From assembly GCF_001676725.1 (NCBI RefSeq), contig NZ_CP016172.1, positions 2,480,001 through 2,544,000 on the forward strand: a stretch of DNA of 64,000 nucleotides, given 5' to 3'. How positions within the stretch are numbered: the stretch's first letter is position 1; the number at the start of each line of letters is the position of its first letter. The position numbers were made by a program, and so were the translations under genes. The notes below the pieces were generated by a model. It saw only the letters and a list, made by a program, of their open reading frames with translations, searched no databases and had not been told where the DNA came from. This document shows, in pieces, positions 17,856 through 25,551 of this stretch. This DNA is from Bordetella flabilis. Its GTDB lineage: Bacteria; Pseudomonadota; Gammaproteobacteria; Burkholderiales; Burkholderiaceae_B.

Positions 17856-17914
17856 GTCCGGGCCCGCTCGTCGTCCGGGCCGCGCCGGCCTGACGGTCCG
17901 CCGGCCTGACCGGC
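17856..17914. repeat. Short tandem-like GC-rich repeats between convergent genes
   Basis: GTCCGGGCC occurs at 17856-17864 and 17873-17881 (17-bp step). GCCGGCCTGAC occurs at 17884-17894 and 17900-17910 (16-bp step). The last copy continues into CCGGC to form a five-base-arm hairpin (17900-17914). It sits in the 171-base gap between the convergent BKACE and glycerol-dehydrogenase-like genes. It may serve as a bidirectional transcription stop, but no U tract is seen. Confidence 0.35.
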
Positions 17915-17973
17915 CCGACCACGCCGCCTGAGCCGACCGACGCCATCCGGCCGGCGTATCGGGCCGTAGTTAC

Positions 17974-19044
17974 TCAGCCAACATAATGCAGCAGGGCGTC
18001 CGCCAGGGCCGCTTCCGTCAGGGTGCGGTCGAAGTTCGCCGCATGGCGGGCCTTCAGCGTCAAGGCTGCCGCCTGCCGCGCCTGCGCCGCGTCCACGTTC
18101 GTCGCGCCCAGTTCCCGCAGGGTCGACGGCAGGCCGACCTTGCCGTACCAGGCATGCAGCGCGTCCAGCGCGCCATCGCTGCGTTGTTCCAGGTGCAATT
18201 GCACCAGCAGGCCCACGGCCACCTGCAAGCCGTGCGGCGCGCTGGCCAGGCCGGGCAGGTGCGGCAGCCCGCGTGTCAGCGCGTGGGCGATGGATAGGCC
18301 GCCGCTTTCGAAACCCAGGCCGCTCATCAGGATCATCGCTTCCACCGCGCGTTCGAAGGCGGGCGTCGGCTTACCGGTACCGGCGGCGGCCAGCGCGGCT
18401 TCGCCGTCGGCCAGCAGGGTGCGGTAGCAGGCGTCGGCGATGGATTGCGCGGTGAGCGTGGCGTGGCCCTCGTACATGTTCAGGCCGCCATGGCGCGCGC
18501 ACTGTTCGGCCTCGAACTTCTTGGAGATCGCGTCGCCCAGGCCGGCGCGAAAGAACGCGGCCGGCGCACTGGCCACCAGGGCGGTATCGACGAGCACCAT
18601 GGTGGGATTGAACAGCATGTGCTCCACCGCCAGCAGTCGGTGGCCGGCGTCGTACAACACATAGTTCTTGCTGGTCGGTGCGTCGTTGGAGGCGACCGTC
18701 GGTACGGTGACCAGATGGCAGTGGGCGGCCTTGGCCAGCGCCTTGCCGGCATCCAGCGCCTTGCCTCCACCCGCCGCGATAACCAGTGGCGGTCGGGTGG
18801 GCATTGCCTGCGCGCAGAGGCGCGCCACGCTGTCGGGCGTGATGTCGCCCTCGACGGGGAAGGTATGCAGCCGTACGCCCTGCGCTTCACAAATGGCGTC
18901 GAGCCGGGCGCCGAGCAGTTCCAGCACATAGGCGTCGATCACCAGGGCGGCGCGGTCGCCGAACAGCGCCGCGCACGCGCCCAGGCGCTCGATGGCGCCC
19001 GGCCCTTGCAGATAGCGGCTCGGCGCGCCAAAGATCTTCAGCAT
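17974..19044 (-). CDS. Iron/zinc-containing alcohol dehydrogenase, glycerol dehydrogenase (GldA) type
   Basis: A 356-residue NAD-dependent polyol dehydrogenase of GldA length. The NAD-binding AGGGKALDAGKALA segment is at about 91-104 and the substrate loop PTVASNDAPTS at 115-125. The three metal ligands sit at the family positions D171 (GDAISKK), H254 (SIAHAL) and H271 (APHG). GldA-type enzymes interconvert glycerol and dihydroxyacetone, and relatives act on other vicinal diols. It lies nine bases downstream of its GntR regulator in the same unit. Dihydroxyacetone-like products of the neighbouring split transketolase would be a natural substrate; this is inference. Confidence 0.9.
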   Translation of the reverse strand: MLKIFGAPSRYLQGPGAIERLGACAALFGDRAALVIDAYVLELLGARLDAICEAQGVRLHTFPVEGDITPDSVARLCAQAMPTRPPLVIAAGGGKALDAGKALAKAAHCHLVTVPTVASNDAPTSKNYVLYDAGHRLLAVEHMLFNPTMVLVDTALVASAPAAFFRAGLGDAISKKFEAEQCARHGGLNMYEGHATLTAQSIADACYRTLLADGEAALAAAGTGKPTPAFERAVEAMILMSGLGFESGGLSIAHALTRGLPHLPGLASAPHGLQVAVGLLVQLHLEQRSDGALDALHAWYGKVGLPSTLRELGATNVDAAQARQAAALTLKARHAANFDRTLTEAALADALLHYVG

Positions 19045-19053
19045 GGGTCCTCC

Positions 19054-19758
19054 CTATTTGTGCGCGGCGGTAGCCAGCGCCTGCTGCTCTTTTTCTTTTT
19101 CCACCAGCCAGTCGATCATGATCTTGCCGCCCCACACGAGGTCCGCCTGGATGGCCTTGGCGGCGGCTTTGGGGTCGCGCGCCTTGAGCGCGTCCAGCAC
19201 GGCTTCGTGCCGGTGCTGGCCGCCGGAATAATCCAGGCCCGCGGTCTTGACGTGGAAGATCTTCAGGATGGGGCCGGTAATCACCCAGAAAGATTCGACC
19301 GTGTTGCGCAGGATCGGCATCCGGCTGGCTTCCAGGATGGCGAAGTGGAACTGGCGGTTCAGGAAACTGGCGCGCTTGGGGTCGCTGGACGTGCAGGCGA
19401 TGAACTCTTCCTGCAGGTCGACCAGCCTGTCCAACTGTGCGCGGGTGATCTTGGTGGCGGCTTCGGCCGCGCCCATGCCTTCCAGATGAAAGCGGATCTG
19501 CTGGATCTCGCGCAGTTTCTCCGAATCCACATAAGGCACGTAGACCGCGGTGGCCGCCTGCATCTCCAGGCCTTGCTCGCTGATCAGGCGGAAGATGGCT
19601 TCGCGCACCGGCGTGATCGATACGCCGAGTTCCTGCGCCAGTTCCCCGATGATGAGGCGTTCGCCAGGCTCGTACTGGCCGTTGATCAGGGCCTCGCGTA
19701 TCTCGGTGTAGACCCGGACCGACAGATTTTCTTTTTTGACGGGCTTGAGGTTGGACAT
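19054..19758 (-). CDS. GntR-family regulator, FCD subfamily
   Basis: A 234-residue regulator. The N-terminal winged helix (about 12-75) contains LIIGELAQELGVSITPVREA. The C-terminal FCD helical domain contains RFHLEGMGAAEAATK and the histidines of NRQFHFAILEAS and QHRHEAVLDAL, which in the family bind a metal and the effector. It is first in a two-gene unit with the glycerol-dehydrogenase-like gene and divergent from the split transketolase. The 13-bp palindrome at 19833-19845 in its own promoter gap, repeated at 14975-14987, is its likely operator. It is therefore proposed as local repressor of the whole region 8412-24233. Confidence 0.93.
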   Translation of the reverse strand: MSNLKPVKKENLSVRVYTEIREALINGQYEPGERLIIGELAQELGVSITPVREAIFRLISEQGLEMQAATAVYVPYVDSEKLREIQQIRFHLEGMGAAEAATKITRAQLDRLVDLQEEFIACTSSDPKRASFLNRQFHFAILEASRMPILRNTVESFWVITGPILKIFHVKTAGLDYSGGQHRHEAVLDALKARDPKAAAKAIQADLVWGGKIMIDWLVEKEKEQQALATAAHK

Positions 19759-19832
19759 GGAATACGCCGGCCACGTAAGGAAGGACGGAATTCTAGCGCG
19801 GGGTAGTGCTTTTTCCGTGGGGTGCCTATATT

Positions 19833-19845
19833 ATATATCATATAT
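19833..19845. promoter_or_regulatory. Candidate GntR operator, copy 2
   Basis: ATATATCATATAT is the reverse complement of the site at 14975-14987. It lies 28 bases before the split-transketolase ATG and 75 bases before the GntR ATG. It overlaps the TATATT at 19827-19832 and adjoining AT-rich bases, the only -10-like sequence of the gap. Binding here would block the transketolase promoter and probably autoregulate the GntR gene. Confidence 0.62.
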
Positions 19846-19872
19846 CACCACCAAAAACAGAGGAGACACGCC

Positions 19873-20730
19873 ATGGTGGACGAAGAGGCCGGGCCCAGCC
19901 CTGAACAGCTACGCCTGCTGCGCGAGAAAGCGCGCTTCATCCGGCTGGAGACCATCCGGCTGATCGAGATCGCCAAGGTGGGCCACTACAGTTCGGTGTT
20001 CTCCTGTGCCGAAATTTTCGCGTCGCTGTACTACGATGTCCTGTCCATGCGGCGCGGCGAGCCGGCCTGGGAAGACCGCGACCGGTTTCTGATGGGCAAG
20101 GGTCATGCGGCCGTGGGCCTGTTCCCGATACTGGCCGATCACGGATTCATTCCGCGCGAACTGCTGGATGGCTACACCCGCCTGGGCAGCCCCTTGGGCG
20201 ACCATCCCGACATGACCAAGGTGCCCGGCATCGACTTCAGTTCCGGGTCCATCGGGCACGCGCTGTCCAACGGCGCGGGCATGGCGATGGGCGGGCGCAT
20301 GCGCAAGGCGCCATTCAATGTTTTCGTGATGCTTGGCGACGGCGAAATGCAGGAGGGGCAGGTATGGGAAGCGGCGCTCTTTGCCGCCCACCACAAGCTG
20401 TCGCGCCTGATCGCCATCGTCGACCGCAACGGCTACCAGCTCGATGGCAAGGTGGACGATGTCATCGGCGTCGAATCCCTGCGCGATAAATGGACGGCCT
20501 TCGGCTGGCAGGTGCACGAAGTCGATGGGCACGACCTGCATGCGCTGACGCGTCTGCTGCGCCGGCTGAAGGCGGATACGCAACGTACCGGGCCTGCCTG
20601 CGTCATCGCGCGTACGGTCAAGGGCAAGGGGGTCACCTTCATGGAGACCGAACCGGGCTGGCACCTGGGTTACCTGGCCCCCGGCGATGCGCAGTTGGCG
20701 ATCGACGAAATCATGACGCGGGAGATCTGA
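19873..20730 (+). CDS. Transketolase, N-terminal (TPP-binding) subunit
   Basis: A 285-residue half transketolase. It carries GKGHAAVGLFPIL and the TPP motif beginning GDGEMQEGQVWEAA and ending at DRNGYQ. The GSIGHALSNGAGMAMG loop is the transketolase cofactor/substrate region. It moves two-carbon ketol units together with the C-terminal subunit encoded next, the stop and next ATG being one base apart. The ATG at 19873 has AGGAGAC upstream. Split transketolases are known from specialised catabolic pathways (for example apulose and sulfoquinovose branches) as well as archaeal pentose metabolism. Here the context is catabolic, without a sugar kinase in view. Confidence 0.92.
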   Translation: MVDEEAGPSPEQLRLLREKARFIRLETIRLIEIAKVGHYSSVFSCAEIFASLYYDVLSMRRGEPAWEDRDRFLMGKGHAAVGLFPILADHGFIPRELLDGYTRLGSPLGDHPDMTKVPGIDFSSGSIGHALSNGAGMAMGGRMRKAPFNVFVMLGDGEMQEGQVWEAALFAAHHKLSRLIAIVDRNGYQLDGKVDDVIGVESLRDKWTAFGWQVHEVDGHDLHALTRLLRRLKADTQRTGPACVIARTVKGKGVTFMETEPGWHLGYLAPGDAQLAIDEIMTREI

Positions 20731-20731
20731 C

Positions 20732-21763
20732 ATGGCGCCTACCCCTGTATCCCCGGCCGGGCGGCGCACGACGCACACCCGATCCCCCGATTCCTGGCAG
20801 TACCGCGCGCTGAACGCCGTGACGCCGGGCCTGGCCTGGTTGTCCGACGCACTGATCGACCTGACCCGGGCCGGGCACCCCGTGGTCGCGGGATCGGCCG
20901 ATCTGCAACATTCGAACGGTCTTTCGCGCTATGCCGAGGCCTATCCGGACCGGTATATCCAGTTCGGCATTTCGGAACAGAACATGGTGTCGGTGGCGGC
21001 CGGCCTGGCCACCACGGGCCATATGCCTTTCGTGGCGACTTTCGCGTCCTTCCTGGGCTTGCTGTGCTGCGAGCAGATCCGCATGGACGTCGCGTATACG
21101 CGGCTGCCGGTGCGGTTGATCGGCCACCATACCGGCATCAGCCTCGGCTTCTATGGCACCTCGCATCACGCAACGGAGGACATCTCCACCATGCGCGCCA
21201 TCGCCGGCCTGACGGTGGTGTCGCCCGCGGATGGCCCGCAGCTGGCCGCGGCCATCCGCGCCTCCGTGGACTGGCCCGAGCCGATCTACTTTCGCATCGG
21301 TCGTGGACGCGACCCGCAGGTGTATGCGCCGGACGTGCCGTTCGCTTTCGGCAAGGCCATAGTCCATGCGGCTGGCACGGATGCGACGCTGGTAGCCTGC
21401 GGGATTACCGTCAAGGCCGCGCTGGACGCCGCCGCCGCGCTGCGCGAGCAGGGGTACTCCATCGGCGTGATCGACATGCCGACCATCAAGCCGCTGGATC
21501 GCGACGCCATCCTGGCCGCCAGCCGGCAGGCGCCGCTGCTGATGACGGTGGAGGAGCACAACATCCTGGGCGGCCTGGGCTCCGCGGTGGCCGAGGTGCT
21601 GGCCGAGGCCGGCACCGGCGCCCGCCTGGTCCGGCACGGCATTTATGATGAGTACAGCCTGATCGCGCCGCCCACCACGCTCTATGCGCATTACAAGCTG
21701 GACGCCGATGGCATCCGCGAGATGGTCCTGAACCAACTGGAACGCAACGGAGATCGACAATGA
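20732..21763 (+). CDS. Transketolase, C-terminal (pyrimidine-binding) subunit
   Basis: A 343-residue second half of the split transketolase. The N-terminal pyrimidine-binding domain contains ADLQHSNGLSRYAEAYPDRY, then QFGISEQNMVSVAAGLA, which holds the Glu that activates TPP. THHATEDISTMRAI and the C-terminal EEHNILGGLGSAVAEVL domain follow. It assembles with the preceding 285-residue subunit. The first about 30 residues are a short extra leader not typical of the family. Its stop overlaps the next gene in an ATGA junction, so all four genes of this unit are probably co-translated. Confidence 0.92.
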   Translation: MAPTPVSPAGRRTTHTRSPDSWQYRALNAVTPGLAWLSDALIDLTRAGHPVVAGSADLQHSNGLSRYAEAYPDRYIQFGISEQNMVSVAAGLATTGHMPFVATFASFLGLLCCEQIRMDVAYTRLPVRLIGHHTGISLGFYGTSHHATEDISTMRAIAGLTVVSPADGPQLAAAIRASVDWPEPIYFRIGRGRDPQVYAPDVPFAFGKAIVHAAGTDATLVACGITVKAALDAAAALREQGYSIGVIDMPTIKPLDRDAILAASRQAPLLMTVEEHNILGGLGSAVAEVLAEAGTGARLVRHGIYDEYSLIAPPTTLYAHYKLDADGIREMVLNQLERNGDRQ

Positions 21764-22578
21764 CACCCGTCACCGGCAAGACGCGCCTGTTCGGCATACT
21801 GGCCGATCCCATCCACCATGTGCAGGCGCCGCAGCGGCTGAACGAGCACTTCGCGGCCATCGGTTTCGACGGCGTCATGGTCCCCATGCACGTCCGGCCC
21901 GACAACCTGGCTTCCGTGGTCGCGGGTTTGCGCGGCATGGAGAACCTGGGTGGCGTGGTGGTGACCGTTCCGCACAAGACCGCCATCCTGGCGCTCTGCG
22001 ACGAGGCTTCGGACGTCACCCGCAAGATCGGCGCGGCCAATGTGGTGCGCCGCGAAGCGGACGGCCGGCTGGTGGCCACCATGCTGGACGGCGAAGGTTT
22101 CGTGCGGGGACTGCAAGGCGAGGGCAGGCAGGTCGAGGGCCGCTCGGCCTATCTGGCGGGCGCCGGCGGCGCGGCCAATGCCATCGCGTTTTCGCTGGTG
22201 CAGGCGGGAGTGTCGCGCTTGACGGTCGGCAACCGCACGACGGCCAAGGCCGAAGACCTGCGGCAACGTGTCCTGGCGCTTTACCCCGCCGCGGACGTGC
22301 GCGTGGGCACGGCGGATCCGTCCGGCCACGATCTGGTCGTCAACGCCACGTCGCTGGGCTTGCGCGAAGGCGATGCGCTGCCGCTGGACGTGTCGCGGCT
22401 CGCACCGGAGCAACTGGTTTGCGAAGTCATCATGCAGCCCAAGGAGACCGCGCTGTTGCTGGCGGCGCGGCAGCGCGGTTGCGATATCCATTACGGTGCG
22501 CCCATGCTGGCATCGCAGGTGGCGCTGATGGCGGAGTTCCTGGGCGCGCGCGGCGCGCGGGTTGCCGGGACAGCCTAA
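21760..22578 (+). CDS. Shikimate dehydrogenase-like NAD(P)-dependent oxidoreductase (divergent substrate pocket)
   Basis: A 272-residue AroE-fold protein. The catalytic Lys (K73 in VPHK) and Asp (D110 in MLDGEGF) are kept with the same 37-residue spacing as in AroE, and the Rossmann GAGGAANAI is intact. However, the two serines that bind the shikimate carboxylate (HSxSP) are replaced: the segment reads HHVQAP, giving V21 and A23. The conserved NTD before the catalytic Asp reads TMLD. These changes argue against shikimate or quinate as substrate and for a related polyhydroxy compound of the pathway. It overlaps the transketolase gene by four bases. Confidence 0.88.
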   Translation: MTPVTGKTRLFGILADPIHHVQAPQRLNEHFAAIGFDGVMVPMHVRPDNLASVVAGLRGMENLGGVVVTVPHKTAILALCDEASDVTRKIGAANVVRREADGRLVATMLDGEGFVRGLQGEGRQVEGRSAYLAGAGGAANAIAFSLVQAGVSRLTVGNRTTAKAEDLRQRVLALYPAADVRVGTADPSGHDLVVNATSLGLREGDALPLDVSRLAPEQLVCEVIMQPKETALLLAARQRGCDIHYGAPMLASQVALMAEFLGARGARVAGTA

Positions 22579-22634
22579 GGCTGTAGACACCATGCGCCGC
22601 ACATAGCCGGCATCGGGACGGGAACAGACACAAG

Positions 22635-24233
22635 ATGGATTCCTACGATTTCATCATCGCAGGTGGCGGTACGGCGGGATGCATACTCGCCAACCGCCTG
22701 ACCGCCGATGGGCGATATCGGGTGCTGCTGCTGGAAGCCGGACGTGACGGCGCCAATATGTGGGTGGCCATTCCGGCGGGCTTCAGCAAGTTGCTGGTGG
22801 ACCCGGTCTACAACTGGCGCTTCAAGACCGAGCCGGAGGACAACGTGTATGGCCGCGCCATATCCGTGCCGCGCGGCAAGGGCGTGGGGGGCTCGACGCT
22901 GATCAATGGCGGCATCTATGTGCGCGGCCAGCCCGCGGACTACGACGCATGGGAACGCGCGGGCGCCACGGGATGGAGCTACCGCGATGTGGAGCCGTAC
23001 TTCCGCGCGCTGGAGGACTATCCGGCCGGTGGCGAGAGCCGTGGCAAGGGCGGGCCCATGCATGTGGCCCAGGTGCGCGAGCGCTTCCCGCTTTCGGACG
23101 CCTTCCTAGCCGCTGCGCGGGAGGATGGCCAGCGCCTGAACCCCGATTACAACGGCGGGGACCAGGAAGGCTTCGGCCATTACCAGGTGCTGCAGCATCG
23201 CGGGCGCCGCTGGAGCGTCGTCGAAGGGTACCTGGCGCCGGCGCGCCGCCGCGCCAATCTGCACATCGTTTCCGAAGCGCACGTTACCCAGCTGCTGTTC
23301 GAGGGCCGCCGCTGCGTGGGCGTACGCTACCGACGGAATGGGCAGGATGTCACGGTGCGATCGCGCCTTGAAACCCTGTTGTGCATGGGCGCCGTGCAGT
23401 CGCCGCAGATGCTGGAGCTTTCCGGCATCGGCGACCCGGACAGGTTGCGCGCACTGGGCCTGCCCGTGGTGCACGCACAGCCCGCCGTGGGCGAGAACTA
23501 TCAGGAGCACTACGCCACCCGCATGAACTGGCGCGTCAAGGGCACCATCACGCTGAACGAGATGTCGCGCGGCTGGCGGCTGCTGCACCAGTTGGGCAAG
23601 TACTATGGGGCGCGCCGCGGCATCCTCACGCTGGGCACCGGGCTGGTCCACGGCTTCGTCAAGACTTCTCCATCCATGGCGGCCCCGGACGTGCAGTACT
23701 TCTTTGTGCACGCCAGCTATGCCAATGCGGCCGAGCGCATCCTGGATCGCCATCCGGGCATGACGATAGGCGTGGCGCAGTTGCGGCCCGAGTCCGTGGG
23801 CAGCATCCACATCAAGACCGCGAGCCCCTACGACGCCCCTTCGATACGCCCGAATTTCCTTGGCTCGGAGGCGGATCGTATCTGCCTGGTCGAGGGCATG
23901 CGGATCGCGCGGCGTATCGTGGCGCAGCCCAGCATGCGGCCGTATGTGGACCAGGAGCTGGCGCCGGGCGCCCAGGTACGGGAGTTCGACGAATGGCTGG
24001 ACTTCGCGCGCCGCAACGGGCAAACCATCTATCACCCCATCGGCACGTGCCGCATGGGAACGGACGCCGCCGCGGTGACCGACACGAGGCTAAGGGTCAA
24101 TGGCGTCGAGGGGCTGCGGGTCGTGGACGCGTCCGTCATGCCGAGCATGGTTTCCGGCAATACGCAGGCCGCCGTGATGATGGTGGCGGAAAAAGGCGCG
24201 CACCTTATCCTGGAAGATGCGCGCCGTCATTAG
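22635..24233 (+). CDS. GMC-family FAD-dependent oxidoreductase (choline dehydrogenase-like)
   Basis: A 532-residue flavoprotein. The N-terminal dinucleotide-binding motif is IIAGGGTAGCILANRL. GMC signature 1 follows (GKGVGGSTLINGGIYVRG) and signature 2 is GAVQSPQMLELSGIG. The C-terminal active-site region carries the catalytic His of IYHPIGTCRMG and the Asn/Gln pair in GNTQAAVM. The family oxidises primary or secondary alcohols and passes electrons to oxygen or quinone. It is the last gene of the transketolase unit, 56 bases after the AroE-like gene. It probably performs the first oxidation of the imported alcohol or polyol. No signal peptide is seen, so it acts in the cytoplasm or at the inner face of the membrane. 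Confidence 0.92.
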   Translation: MDSYDFIIAGGGTAGCILANRLTADGRYRVLLLEAGRDGANMWVAIPAGFSKLLVDPVYNWRFKTEPEDNVYGRAISVPRGKGVGGSTLINGGIYVRGQPADYDAWERAGATGWSYRDVEPYFRALEDYPAGGESRGKGGPMHVAQVRERFPLSDAFLAAAREDGQRLNPDYNGGDQEGFGHYQVLQHRGRRWSVVEGYLAPARRRANLHIVSEAHVTQLLFEGRRCVGVRYRRNGQDVTVRSRLETLLCMGAVQSPQMLELSGIGDPDRLRALGLPVVHAQPAVGENYQEHYATRMNWRVKGTITLNEMSRGWRLLHQLGKYYGARRGILTLGTGLVHGFVKTSPSMAAPDVQYFFVHASYANAAERILDRHPGMTIGVAQLRPESVGSIHIKTASPYDAPSIRPNFLGSEADRICLVEGMRIARRIVAQPSMRPYVDQELAPGAQVREFDEWLDFARRNGQTIYHPIGTCRMGTDAAAVTDTRLRVNGVEGLRVVDASVMPSMVSGNTQAAVMMVAEKGAHLILEDARRH

Positions 24234-24262
24234 CGCCCGGCACTGCTTGACACGCATTCAAC

Positions 24263-24457
24263 CTACGGCCCGATACCCGTGAAGATGGTTGCAACGAAGG
24301 CACGTTCCAGTGGAGCGGGACTTTGCAAGGCCTGTCCCCATTGCGTCAGCGAGGAGGGCATTTGCGTGTCCTCGGCGGCGTGCGCCTGGCCGGACCGGTC
24401 TTGCGGCGGTGTCGCGGCCTGGTACGAGGTGGCGGGGTGGTGGCTGCGGATCTCCAT
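24263..24457 (-). CDS. Small hypothetical protein, partner of the upstream orphan gene
   Basis: I do not recognise this 64-residue protein. It is polar and rich in Ser, Thr, Pro, Gln and Ala, with a short hydrophobic C terminus (RAFVATIFTGIGP). The ATG at 24457 is preceded by GGAG at six bases. A longer version from 24511 (82 residues) starts on the A of the upstream gene's stop codon (TGATG). Either way it is coupled to the 284-residue orphan gene. No enzyme motif or signal peptide is seen. A small secreted or structural protein is one idea, not supported further. Confidence 0.5.
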   Translation of the reverse strand: MEIRSHHPATSYQAATPPQDRSGQAHAAEDTQMPSSLTQWGQALQSPAPLERAFVATIFTGIGP

Positions 24458-24510
24458 GGTGGGCTCCAGTGGGATGGATGTCGATGCGGAATCGTGCAGG
24501 ATGTGAGGCA

Positions 24511-25365
24511 TCAGTAGGCGTTGCCGTATGACACCGCGGCGAGATAGCGTTCGTAGCTCTGGAGGTCATCGGCTGGCGCGGGCTCGAAAGTATCGGCATC
24601 GAGAGGTCGATCGCATTCCGCCGCGGGATTCGTCGGCCTGGCCTGTTCCGGCCGTGCGGCCATGGGCAGCAGCCAGACCATCGGGCTGAGCAGCGAGGCG
24701 ACGCCATTCAGGACGTGCCTCCAGCGGCTGGCCACCCTGCAGGGCGCCGCTTCGGCCGGCTGCGTGTCGCCCGCGCCGTCGGCCCAGCCGTCCGGGTATA
24801 CGGCGACGCCATTCGCGGCCAGGCTGCGGCGTACCCCTGAGTCGCGGCTGTATGCAGACCTGTCGACGCGGTCCGATCCGGACGTGGTACTGGTGGACAG
24901 GTGCGTGTCCGATCCGGTCTGGCGCGCTCGCCGAGGGCCGCGCGGAGTGCCCGCGGGGAGCTGGCCGCCTGTCGAGGCCGCGGGCATCTGCCGATATGCC
25001 TCGCTGTGGCCCGGGTGGCAAGGTGCGAGGAGTATCGTGCCAGGCTTGATGCGGAGGTTGTCGACGGCGGCCTCCGCTGCCCCCCTGTCCATGCCGGGTT
25101 GATCGCCGAAATTGGAGCGCGGCGCCATCAGTGCATGGACAAAGCGTTCGTACCCCACCGTGCCCTTCATTGCCGACCCCATGAAGGGCCGGGCGGGCGT
25201 GTCGTTGCCGGTGCCGCGCTGCGCGGGCGCGAGCGGGTAATAACATGTCGGAGCTCCCGTGCGGTGCGTGCCGCCGTCGGACTGCCCGGCGGCATCACTG
25301 CCCGCCAGCCCGTTGTACGCAAGGTTCTGCGCGGGTGCCTGTGTGCTGTTCAGTGCCATGGTCAT
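24511..25365 (-). CDS. Hypothetical protein of low complexity, possible secreted factor
   Basis: An unrecognised 284-residue protein. The strong AAGGAGG six bases before the ATG supports a real gene. The first about 65 residues are rich in Ser, Thr, Gly, Pro, Asn and Gln with few charges, unlike any Sec signal. The middle is polar and probably disordered. A hydrophobic stretch (about 216-240, LNGVASLLSPMVWLLPMAA) could be one membrane segment. Two short similar motifs occur, VGYERFVHALM at about 70 and SYERYLAAVS near the C terminus. This composition recalls type III secretion substrates, which are common in Bordetella, but no homology is claimed. A GGAACTT element lies upstream. Confidence 0.6.
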   Translation of the reverse strand: MTMALNSTQAPAQNLAYNGLAGSDAAGQSDGGTHRTGAPTCYYPLAPAQRGTGNDTPARPFMGSAMKGTVGYERFVHALMAPRSNFGDQPGMDRGAAEAAVDNLRIKPGTILLAPCHPGHSEAYRQMPAASTGGQLPAGTPRGPRRARQTGSDTHLSTSTTSGSDRVDRSAYSRDSGVRRSLAANGVAVYPDGWADGAGDTQPAEAAPCRVASRWRHVLNGVASLLSPMVWLLPMAARPEQARPTNPAAECDRPLDADTFEPAPADDLQSYERYLAAVSYGNAY

Positions 25366-25425
25366 GTCGTCCTCCTTGATATCGCGCGGTGTGGCGCGTC
25401 GGCTGAGTACATCGCGGTGCGCGGA

Positions 25426-25432
25426 AAGTTCC
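25426..25432 (-). promoter_or_regulatory. GGAACTT element, possible ECF-sigma -35 box
   Basis: Read on the minus strand, GGAACTT lies 60 bases before the 284-residue orphan gene, with TACTCA 16 bases further downstream. GGAACTT is the -35 consensus of sigma-E-like and HrpL-like ECF factors, and Bordetella type III genes depend on an ECF sigma factor (BtrS). A single visual match, so weak. Confidence 0.2.
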
Positions 25433-25551
25433 TGTGCGGTACGGGGCCATGGCCGGACCGCCGCGGTGACGGCGGGCGGTTACGATAGTTGCGGGGGCGC
25501 CGCCGGCGCGCACGGTATCGCACGTACGCCGTGCGGTGAAAGGAGAGTTCG

